From NCBI GenBank assembly GCA_002633005.1, contig NMRA01000002.1, positions 394,876 through 458,875 on the forward strand: 64,000 bases of DNA. The letters run 5' to 3'. This document shows positions 1 to 12,000 of this stretch, in pieces. Source of the DNA: Phoronis australis (lineage: Eukaryota; Phoronida; Phoronidae). How positions within the stretch are numbered: the first letter of the stretch is position 1; the number at the start of each line of letters is the position of its first letter. The notes under the pieces are model-generated. The model made no database searches. It worked only from the letters and a program-made list of their open reading frames with translations, and was not told the DNA's origin. The position numbers and the translations under genes are program-made.

Positions 1-1543
1 CGTTTCTATATTTGTAACTGAAATCTCTTGAGTGAGATCTCATATATAACCTTCCAAAAGTTTTATTTTAAAGAAGGAAGAAATTAAGAATCCAACACGA
101 GTATCAGGTTTATGACATGGACAAATTTAAACCTCTTGGAAATTTCGTCAAAATCCCAAGGCTTTTTGTTTTCTCACATGAACCATAAAACGATCTTTTT
201 TGCTGAAAAACTCAACGTGTCTAAAACTTTCAACCACATGACGCAACTTTTGTAAAAACACGGAATGTAAAGTAATTCAGTTATTTTTTTATTAATAGTG
301 TTACTTTAAGCTTAATTGTAAATTGCATTCAGCTTTCGTAGCAAATATTCAAGTTAGAATCTAATAAAGTCTTTGAAGTTGTAATATTAAAACTTAAAAA
401 ATGTTTATAAATAACAGTCAACAAGGCTTCACCGCGCGTGAGCACTGAATTGACCTTGGAACAGCACAGCTACAGTCTCGCTGCGTTTTCCGAGTTGGGA
501 CTCGTCTCTGTTTGAATGAACATGGACGTAGAATTCACCGCCTAAGATGGGTCCGTTTAAGAAGTTGTTTGCATATTCTTCCGACTGGGAGTACGTACAG
601 ATGCGACACCCGATTTGTCAATCATAACCTCGTCACCTTGGAATTCTGGCATTGTTTGGTTGGCGCGCGTTTGGTTTTGCAGACAATAAAATTTAAGGAG
701 TATGGATGTCTACTTTGCACTACTTTGTGATTCGCCTATGTAATATCAAAAAAATTACAAACTCGTTGTTATTAACCAGTTGTGTCATAACACATTCAGG
801 TCGTGAGAAATGGAATATACATTTTATATTCTGTAAGTAACATATTTTACAGCATCATACAAGAATAATTTACAACTGTATGGCAAAAGATCTCCTTTTC
901 TTTCCTACGAAAAACAAAAAATGACTAATGATGGGAAAAATCAGGTCAGCACGATACAACAACCAAAGAGGGTCCGCATAAGAACAACAAAACAAGGACC
1001 CACTGCAAAGTTATACACAACAGAGAAACAGTTGTGCCACCTTGTGGTGTGTTTGTGACACCATTCCTGAACAACACAGCCAAGTTGTCACTGCAATAAC
1101 CTAGGTTTATGGCCATGGAGGATACAAATCTTTCGAAATAAATTGTGCAAATTACTTGTTGCAACCTCATCACATGGCGACAGCAATGACTAGTCAATAA
1201 GATTGAATACTTAATGATTGACAAGTGTCTGTCATTTAAATACACTGACAGTTCAATCCCATCCAGACGGTTAAGAAAAGCAGTAATTGCTGAAACCAAC
1301 AGTTGAAAGATCGTGGAATAAATGTACATGTACATCCAACGTTTTGGCAAAATTCTTAATACAAACTTCTTAATACAAATACTTCTTAATACAAACACTT
1401 CTTAATACAATACCAGAAGATGAAAAAACTAACAGCAATGTCAACTATTTATGATGCATTATGGAGATGGCTACGAAGCAATTTCCTTGTCATGAAAATC
1501 AAAGTATACATTCAAGCTTAATTAAAATTCAAGTTTAATTAGA

Positions 1544-1590
1544 TAATGAAGATCATCCCCTTCATTCCATGAAGGGGATGATCTTCATTA
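1544..1590. repeat. Perfect inverted repeat, 22-bp arms with 3-nt loop
   Basis: Arms 1544-1565 and 1569-1590 are exact reverse complements around TCC. The arm core is AAGATCATCCCCTTCAT. On transcription either strand would form a very stable hairpin. Confidence 0.95.
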
Positions 1591-2391
1591 ACACCCGAGA
1601 ACCAACACCAGAATACTGGTAATCAGTAGCAAATCCTTATAACTGATGACAATAATACAAACTGCTCAAACAAATCAATACAATATGCAATGCAAGCTAA
1701 TTCATGAGGAAATCTACAACATCGCAAATCATTTCGTCACATAAAAACTAAATTCAACATGCTCGTCTGCAAAAAATTCACACCCATTCAGCACAGCACA
1801 GGGCTACGGATATCCACAAAATTCCTACGGAGTGGATTTGAAAGACAAACACAAAACAACACACACTACAGAACAATTCATCTAAACATTAATAACGAAA
1901 CCGTTAAACACGAATAACTTTCTTTTTAATGGTGTATTGTGTTTGTATTTACAAGTATGTACAGTCGATGTAAAACAGCAACCCTGAATTATGCTTCGAA
2001 TACAAAATTAACACTATCTCTCCAAACATGAACTATTTTGGAATTAGTCCTGTCAATGACATCATAATCCCGCATACAATCTACACAACTCACATGTTAG
2101 ATGAGCTTCACAGATTTACACTGTCTAACAACATGATTACAAAACAATTCAACAAAATAATAGTGCACGACAAAATCTTTGCTTTCATCTGGTTCATCTA
2201 TTCTTCTTACACACAATGTGTGTTTATTTACAATGACACATGACATGAAGAATTATAAATAGGGTAAATTTCTAACACATCAATAAATTTCAACATGATT
2301 GCACCTCCTGCGTTGAATCCATGGAATTCATTGCCTCAAAAATGGTCGTACAAAAATACCTGAAAAACTGATTACGTACAAATGCCCGACN

Positions 2392-2524
2392 AGATTGCCA
2401 GCCAACAATGGATGAACTTCTCATAAGATTGCCAGCCAACAATGGATGAACTTCTCATAAGATTGCCAGCCAACAATGGATGAACATCTCATAAGATTGC
2501 CAGCCAACAATGGATGAACATCTA
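2392..2524. repeat. 34-bp tandem repeat, about four copies
   Basis: Units start at 2392, 2426, 2460 and 2494, each containing GCCAGCCAACAATGGATGAA. The later two share a T-to-A change. An N at 2391 abuts the array, so the copy number in the assembly may be wrong. Confidence 0.95.
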
Positions 2525-2944
2525 AACCTTGAAACACAACTTTTGCAATTATGTCAGCCCAAGACCAAATATCAAAAGCTCCCAGCTAACAGGAGAAATT
2601 TTTTTGGAAATATAAGTAATGCAATACTTTTCTTAAATTACAGTAGAAAAGCAAGACTAAACTGCTTCCCACTAGTCACAAGAGAAATGTTTTCAACACC
2701 TAGACAACAGTAAGACATTGTAACAATGCAATGCTGGCCAATGAGTTCAACAAGTTTAAAGGTATGGTAAAATTCAACCTATAGCCAAAAAGCAAAGCTT
2801 CATGAATCTATTTCTTTCATCTTCGGATATGCTATCAATTCCGCATATTAAATTCCTCAAGACAACAATAACAACAACTGTTGCCCCATTGAGACAGACT
2901 TGCATTTGCATTGCCTAGACTTTGGACTTTGGTCTCCTAATGTC

Positions 2945-3020
2945 TCACTCCTGGTGCGAGGTGGCTTTCTTGCGGCGCGAGGCCAAACGTTCGTAGAATG
3001 GATATTCACCGATGCTGGAC
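2945..3020 (-). CDS. CYTH: Cytohesin coding exon 13 (stop codon)
   Basis: Codes [20 protein letters not shown] then SHQE and TGA at 2945-2947. PFYExLAxRRKK is the conserved polybasic C-terminus that helps membrane binding and autoinhibition. A ...ttttcag acceptor precedes it. Confidence 0.93.
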
Positions 3021-6000
3021 CTGAAAAAGAATTGGTAGTGTTGTATGTAATGAATAAGTTCGTAGCAGTGCAAGGCAAATGCACAGAGTCATTCTCCTAT
3101 CAGAATAAGTTGAGAAAACACTAGGCATTCCAAAACTGACCTATATGATGAAATTTTCACCTCCCTCTTTGTATCATATAAAAACGCAAGCGAGATGAAA
3201 GTTTTTAAAAAGCCACACATGTTTGTGGTTAAATCAACAGCCCACGCTGCAGCCAACAGGTCATTAACGATCTTCACAGGACAGCTTTACATCAGACCAA
3301 TTAGCAACTCATCATGTCATTGGAATGTGAGGCGCCGTTGGTTATGGTGTACAATAATAGTGTAGTGTATTTACCAGACTGTACAACAATAGCAAGCAAA
3401 GACAGGGCTCTTGTATAAGGAAGTACAGGGTGTCTCACAGCTCTTGTATGAGCAAGTACAGGGTGTCTCATGATTGTGTGAGTGCTATTTCATTGTATTG
3501 CATTTCAATGTAATATGCTAACCAGATTGCGTAACTAGACAGAGAGCTCTGTGCTCAGAAGGCTGCCTCAAATGAAAACTGGCTAAGCTGCAGGTTACCT
3601 GCAAATAGCGAGGCAAAATCCTCAGTGACTTATGAACTGCATTCACTGAAATTAGCACAAATGTAGTGCATGTGGTTGCAATAAGCAACTGATTATTAGT
3701 TACTGCCAGGTGAAACAACATCTCAAAAGTTCACCTGATACACTTCATCCACTCTTCTTTCTCTTCAGGTGTCGCCGCTGACATTCGATACGCGTTGTGT
3801 TTACCTGCAACAACGGGCAAAATGACAAAACATTCCATGACACGTGACGGAAATTCGGATGGTTGCAATCAGAGGAATATCTCCCCTTATGTACCGGTGC
3901 ATTGAAAACAAGTCTATCACCGGTATACTTAAAGATTACGTAGGACTAGTCTGCATATTTATTCAAATTTCTACAATACCACAGACTTATCACAGTAAAG
4001 GTATAGATTTTCTGAAGTAAAAAGTCTGTAGAATTAGATTTTTGATTTTTTCACCACTTAGCCATTCATTGGGTCATGTGACGATGTCTTTTTACAAAAA
4101 CTTAGCAAAAAGAAAGATACATTGATAACAAAATAACAGCATCAATAAAGTGATCAAATTTTATTTGATATAAATGTTCAAAATGAGATCTCAAAAACAC
4201 TGTTTTCTCAAATGTTGGTTTGTTCTCATTTTACGCAACTTAAGATTTTTTCACTCAAAAAATCACAAAAGTTCTGATTTTTGATAGCCCCTCATGCAAA
4301 AGTGGATCATTTTGAAAACAATTCCTAATATCCTTTTGGAGAATAGCGCACAAAGCCATCCAATCAGCCATTTCTGAGATATGACATTCAGAAGTTAGTC
4401 AACTTTGGACATTTTTCTAGGGTCCAACATCACCTTAAAGAAATAGCTATGTTTCATATTTGTCTCCAGGGCAACTACCAAATGAGGTTATCAATAGTTC
4501 ACTTTTTCTGGACTAAAACCATAGGCCATTTTACCTGAAACTGTGAAAGGTACACTGCCTAATTGTCATTTTATAGGTATTGTGTATTCAAAGTTGCTTT
4601 CATGGAGAACAGGTAGTCATCAATTCCCATTCGAACCATGTACATTTGTATATAATTGTTCCGTAAAACTTCCGTTATGTTCTAACTTAATTGAAAATTT
4701 TAATTTGAATATTTCCTGGAATGGCCCAAAAGTATTCTAAACAATAAATTAAAAATTTGAAACCTGAAGATGCACAATGAACAAAAAGACAGACTGTGAA
4801 CCAAAGAGGAGCAGTGAACCAAAGAGAGGCTGCGAGCCAAGGAGAGGCTTTGAGCCAAAGAGAGACTGCAACCTACCTTGAACCACCTTGCCATCCTTAT
4901 CGGTCTTACACGCCTTGATATGGCTGGTGTCGCGGGCGCAGATCTCGAAGCAGTTCTGCTTGTTCTTGTCCTCCACTGACCTGATGTCGAGGTTTTCCAG
5001 CGGGATGATACCCTTGGGCTGCTTGTCCTGCAACACACATGTGATCCACATGAGCACTGAGACGCAACAGGGGGAGGACAGGCAGGACACAAAGGGGGAC
5101 ACAGTATGACCATATGGTTACCTAACATCATAACATTCACCTACACCTAGAAGTTATTGTTCACTATCCACATTCGCTGAGAGATTAGAACATACACTTA
5201 GAAAAACAAATTTTCCATGAATAGGTAGCATAAACCTTCATAATGCATCTAAGAGGCAACCTTAGATGCATGGCATCAAACACACTCTTCAACAATGGTT
5301 ATGTGGGGCGTGACAACATGATGAAAGGTTGCTACAAGGCATACAACTACTAACTAGGTCCTTACATGTAACACTGTCTATACAGTCACGACCATTACAT
5401 GAGCAGACCACGGAACAATCTTATTGTGTGACTAGTTCCCAAGCTTAGACCATGAGACAATAGTTTTCAGTTACCAATCATAATCCCTTAGTCATGACGA
5501 GCAATGACAAGTCATTGTCAATGTGTCATAATCACCAGTGACAAGTCATTGTCCAAGAGCAATAATCACCAGTCATCATTCAAAAGTCTGAGTGACCAGT
5601 TACAGTACATGAGCCACGGTGACCAATAACTAGTCATTGCACAGTAGACCAATGACTAGTCATAGAGTCATGGTGACCTGTGACCACTCAAAGCCCATGA
5701 CTAGACAATTTTTGCGCAATAGTGACAAGTCAAATTTAATGACCAATCATTGTTCACGAGTCACAGAGACAATTACTTACAGTGGTGAACTCAAAGTAGT
5801 ACAGGCATCTGTCATTCAGGATGAACCAACGTCGCTTCCAGCTGCGGTACTTTCCACCTGAAACAAACAGGTCACTTGTGACAAAGTTCACGTGCTCCTT
5901 CATGTAACATGCGACAGTAACTCAGCTATTCTTCAAACCTGATTATCTTTAAAACTTGAACAGGTTTTGACTTTCTGTCTCCTTCAATACTTTAAAATCT

Positions 6001-9000
6001 TGTAAAAAATTGATAAGTTTGAAGAACGACTCAGTTAACACGGACACGCAAATAAAATGTTGACTTTCTAATATCTAACCACAAATGAACAATGCCCACC
6101 ACATTCAAGGTGGAAAATATGTCAGTAACTGAATTGCCAAAATGCTGAGTAATGTATACTATCAAGATATATACCAAATGGTTTCACAATTTTCAGAAAT
6201 CTGATTCTTTTGGAGAACAGCAATCAAGTTGATCACTTCTTTAAAATTGAAACATTGAAGACTCAGTCTGTGAACATTGCCATGTATCTCATAACAGACT
6301 CTGTTGTAAGTAACGTGGTTCAGATCACACCCAAAACCCGACAACAAAAAGCATGGAAAACTGTACCCATAGGACAAACTGATAAAGTATTCACAAACGT
6401 GTCAAAATATACTAACACTCAACAACAAGACAAACAATTGCAAGCCCGTTATAAATCCATTTACCAATTATATGCTTTTCATCAAATTAAAAATAACATC
6501 AGTGATTATAACTCATATCACTGAATGGAATCAGCACTGCGTCAGAATAAAGTTGTTGGACGATAGACACGAAGACATCATGACCAAAAAGTCAAAATGC
6601 TGAATGAGCCTGGACTAGTATTTCGAGTGCAGTTTAGTATTTAATGACAGACAGTTAAGAAAGAAAGGCTCTAAATCTACAGCAAGGGTTCAGATGTACT
6701 ATATCAAAGCTCCGATGGATAAATATGCAACTGTAGCAGGTCGTGAAGCTCACACTAAATCGAATATTGCGAACACTGCAGTCAATAGTTTGATAGTGCC
6801 CTGCGCAGAAGCTCCCAGATACAGGGATCAGTTGAAAAGTACTATTAATAATGAATCTTATTGTGAGTGAATTCAGCTGTCTATAAGAATCTCTTCGAGG
6901 TTTTGAGGATATATTTTGTGAATATTAAAAACACAAAAAGTCACATTGAGGAAAAAAGGATTGTAAGTATACTGCTGTAATGTGCTTGTCAATGTAGGAA
7001 CACCTCATCCCCTCTACAGGCAAATTGCCAAATTCATAAATAAAACCCAGAACTGCCACAGGAAGCGATGCGAGCATTTGAGGAATGCTTCAACTAATTA
7101 CCTTCAATTATTGACAGATATGTCTGACAAATTAAAGGAACAAAAATTTTCAACTATTCTGATAATCTATTCTCTTGTAGTTCCATGAGTATACGCACAA
7201 TTGACTTTTTTACAAATTAACTGCAAACGCCAGAATTTAAAAAAATGTCAACAAAAATGTAAAATCTCCAATAACTTCAAAGAAGGAATTTCCCCACAAT
7301 GTTTCAAGTAACACAGACAAGAGTGAATGGACCATGTAGATTTGCAGTTCTGGATTTGTATGACATTTTTCTTTGGCCATAAGAGAATTAGAAATCAAAT
7401 AATAAGCACGGTGGTTAGAAACGTCATGCTCAAGAAAGACTGGCTGAATGTTTTGTAGAACACTGTACACCAGACAAAAGCAATGTCTGTAGACACTATA
7501 CTGAACATGGACACTGTGCTGACAATATCAGGATCCTCAACAGTGAGCACTTTGGAATCTTTGTAAATAAAGGATCAACATGATAGAGCATCTTTGCACA
7601 ATCAGCTAAGTAGTGTACCAGTCCTTTAAATCTGTACTAGGTGTCTCGCATGTCGTATTCATAATTGCACTTTTGATATTTACTGATTGTAGTAGTATTT
7701 TTGAATTTTGTTTCCAATTAAAGCTATTCTGTTAATGGTATTACCTGATGATGCCTTTAGAATAAAGGTGGAACATTGTAAACATGAAGTTTATAACCAC
7801 CATGCTTATTATTCGGTTTCTAGTTTTGGATTTGAACCTGACAAAGATCCAGCAGGGTTTATACACCACACTTTGTGGATAGAAAGTCCACACAATACAA
7901 AATATTGATGTTTTCACACCTAAACAAATTCTTCCTTCATTGCAACGCTGAAGACGTTTTACACATATCAAGAACTGCAGGAAGTTACCTTTGAAATGTA
8001 AGGCAAAGTTGCGGTTCATTTCCCATAAATTGTCATTCTAAGAGGGACCACGAATGGTTCATTGAAAACACGCATGCTATCGAATGTAGCACAGCGATTG
8101 TGCGACGATTATTTTTATCTCAGTCTAAGAATAACTTATTTTGCGGACGAGCCTGCCCATCGTGCGCGCAAGTTGTATTGAACAATTCAAGTGTAAAACG
8201 CAATAACGCAAATCAAGTGGCTGAAGTAATGTCACAGCTGAGGATGACTGACAGGGACACAGAACAGACCAGTCAAGAACATTTACCAGGTGGAAACCAA
8301 TGGGAAATCATAACGGACAGGGGATTCCAGGACAACCACACGGTAGGAAGACAGTGAACGAATTCACCTGGGAATCTACCGTAAGACGCTTTCTTCTTAG
8401 GTATCAGGGCTTGGAATGACCAATGACAAAAAAACAGGAAAATTTTCCAGGTGATGTATCGTTCCACAAATAGGCTTTTGAGATAGAAACATTTTTTGTG
8501 TTGTAAAATTTAATGTTTTTGCATGAATAAAGTCAAATTAACAATAGAAAAAAAAGACGAAAAACGAGAAAACTGGAAATCAAATAAGACAGAATCGAAA
8601 CCAAAAGATGAAATCCTCTTAAAAGAGGAAAATTCACGTTTTCTGCACCAGTATGTTAGTGGATGGAAAGAATGTTGATGGAAGGTAATTATGGCAAGAG
8701 AATGGGATTCAAAGAAAATGCTTAAAATAATCAATGTAATATCTAAACTATGAGTCCCTGTAACGTAAAAGTCATGACCTTGAAAACAAAATTCCTATCT
8801 CAACACCGATGGCTGCACTTCCATGCAAACTGAAATTCCAAACAATCCACAGCACAACATATCACTTTAGTGTATGACACATCACGATAACTGAAACGAT
8901 ACTAAAATTTTTTTGAAACTCCCATCGAATACATGATTTAACGGTTTACAAAGAAACTCAGTATTGTTAGTCATTGTTACGAACAACATAATGCAACCAC

Positions 9001-12000
9001 TGGTTAAACACAACAGGAAGGCAATGAAAACTGAGTTGTCGTTATCACTGAGCCCCAGCCGAAAACCAAACAGGTATTTTGCTGTGCACGGCACATTCTC
9101 ACGTAAAATATTATGTAAAAACTAGAATCTCACGAGAAGAGGAGACGTGTATTGTGTATGACATGGAAACTGAATACACGGAGACAGTAGATGTCAAAAG
9201 TAACCACGCAAAACAACATTTCCCAGTTACGAGGATTAATCTCATTTACATTGAAAACAACTGACAATGACTGCGGAAAAATCAAAATTCTAGAATGTTT
9301 TCACCTTGTTTTAACAAAAGTAAACATTTTTCGGAGAAATTGCGTCATCATTTCCGATCACATTGAACGGCTAATGTGGTGATGAATCCACAACAGGGAA
9401 TTACAGATACTTTTGTTCGATTATTCCTGGCATGAATTGTATAACCTAGTAGAGACCTAGTGTTCAGCGTTTTCAATGTTACCCCTAAATAAAACATTAT
9501 TGGTTCAGACAATGAATTGCATGCATACGGTCCAAACTCTCCGACTTTCCCACTCTTCACGGACGATGCGCGTGCATCGTGTCACCAAACAAATGTCTAC
9601 TTCTACGTATTTACTGCTATGGCCCCAATGCAAGGATCTACAAACTTAAGCAGACCCATTTATTTGAGGAGAAATTTGTTAATTTGTAGTGAGAACAAGC
9701 CGCCGCATTAGCAGTTAGCCGCAGTGAATAGCATTAGTTGGAGGAACCCACTCTGCTCAACAAGCAAAGCGAGTTACAGCAAAGATCATCACAAGTTGTG
9801 TAAAAGCCAGCAATCTCAGAGTTGATAGAGTTGTCATGCCTAATTCAAAGGATAACACCTGTTCTGAATAAACGATAATTAATAATAACTATGGTATATT
9901 CTCTTAAACCATGCCTGAGGGCTACTTGGAACATAATCACGAAACAAAACAATTCCCTTTCGTTTTGGTCGCATTCACACAGGTTCTATGACAGGATAAT
10001 TGTTAAGTATGCTACCCATAATCTATCCTTCAAATTAACCCGAGTAAATGAATACTAAATTTGACGAATTGATTTTAAAGTGACCGAAAGAGGCACTGAG
10101 AATTATGTAAGACCGAAGGATAGCTAAAAATGTCACGGTATCACACTCGCATTATGTCAGAGAAAATGTTCGTTCTAGTCTAATGGAGAGCAATGACACA
10201 GCTCAAAACTTACAGCTTCATTAATTTAACTGGATTAAAATCTACCATGAATGGACACCTGTGAATTTGGTTACTGCAATGTGTCTTGACCAAACCAATG
10301 CCATAAATTGACAAATGAATGCATAATTAAGTAGACCGACTTACATTCGTTTAGGACACCATGAGAATCCTTAAACAGTGTTCTGTTCATGACAACTACT
10401 TTCAGCCTTTCATTGTTCCTTGTTCTTGCGTTGGTGAAATATGGTGCAAATAGGTTACATCTAAGTGATAACATCATGTGTTCTTACTTTACTCAAGTGA
10501 TGCTGGGTATATCTGGGTAGACCAATACGTATAAATATCAAAAAATCCACCCAGGGAAGGTTTTAAGGTTATGTAAGACCCTAAAATAATGTCCAAATTT
10601 GGCTAAATTTGGAACATCATGTTTCAGAAACGGCTCATCGAATTTACACGAAACTTTCAAAAACCATGTTTTATGCACAGTTCTCTACAACACTGCATGA
10701 AAAAAATCAAAAGTTGTATAAAATGGAAACAAAATGATAATTTAGAAATCTATAACAGCATTTTTGAGACATTTTAAACATAAATCAAAATTTGGTCTTG
10801 TTACTGATACCGTTGTTTTGCCATGAATGTACTTTTCGTTTTAATTAAATTTTACTAAAAACACATGGTCGCGTGAACCCAATTAATGGCAAACTGGCAA
10901 AAAGTCAAAACTCAAATTCCAAAGGCTTTCTGCTTTCACAAAATGAAATATACTTTTACGGAGTCAAAATCTTCAGTTTTCTGGACAAGTGGCAAAGTAC
11001 ACATACTAGTTAATAAGGTCCTACAGAACATTAAAAGATGGTGCTATATCTCCAAGAGTGTGTTATAGTGCTACCCAATTTTGACAAAACATTTAATTAA
11101 TCTGAATCTGCTACCAGTGATCAACTACAAGCAATTGTGTAAATATAAGAACCACGAACTTTGTAAAAACGTCCGAATGACATACTGCAATAAGAGATCA
11201 AACAAAAATAAAAAATGAGAACTAGTAAAAGTGTGGTTACAATCTCAGTTGCAGTCCAAGAATTTAACAAGATGATTTTCCACAATGCAAACTAATACAA
11301 AAAATTTTTTTTATAAAATGTTCCTCCCCTGAATGAACAATATGCACCATATTAGTCTCCAAACAGTTTCTAAATTTACTGCCTCTAGTGGCATCCGTAC
11401 CGAGTGAATGCGACTAAAACAAGCGTGGATGCACATGCATTGATTGGTCAGTCTTGGTCTGTCGCAGACATACGTACAGAGACACATCAACCAAGCTCAC
11501 AACACTGCAAGTGGCAGGCTGGCCACGAAACCGGCGTACCAAAAGAAAAACATCAATCAGCATAATGTATTACACAAACGGTGGATGTGCACAATGCGAT
11601 AGGAGACTTACTCAGCTTAGATGCCCCTGCAGAGAAAAAAACAAGTCAAGACATTAGGAGATGAACTGGGCATGCTCAACACAGCCGACATTTGACGAGG
11701 GAACGATCCACAAACGGGCTCGCAGTCGACAAATAAATGCACAGGCAGGTCAACAGTACCTCAACACAGACACGATCAGGAAGTACTTCTCTCGACATTC
11801 TCGTAACGGTAAAATGCAACAAGTCATGATACAACAATACACGCACTTCAAAGTAAACGCGAAACATTTGAAAAAGCAAGCTTTTGTATGAAAAACCAAA
11901 ATCAGGAAAACAGTAAAATGAAAGTACGTAACTGACACGAAAGACAATACACAGAGAAGATGTAACCAAAGCGAGGCTGAAAGCAACGTCAACCCAATAT

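Larger units (their letters stand above)
1..2944. other. 3' flank and probable 3' UTR of the cytohesin gene
   Basis: No recognisable coding exon was found. Part of it should be the cytohesin 3' UTR on the minus strand, but the end is not defined; one minus-strand AATAAA lies at about 2223-2228. It also holds a perfect hairpin (1544-1590) and a 34-bp tandem repeat beside an N (2391). A 150-codon open frame at 946-1398 (minus) resembles nothing known to me. Confidence 0.4.

Noticed and set aside
946-1398. 150-codon open frame on the minus strand
   Set aside because: No recognisable domain, lies past the cytohesin stop in probable 3' UTR, and begins inside a local CTTAATACAAA repeat; chance open frame most likely.
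4700-5140. Long open frames on both strands over cytohesin exon 11
   Set aside because: Only 4877-5027 is coding. The rest is the flanking GAGCCAAAGAGAG repeat, which happens to stay open, or the opposite strand.
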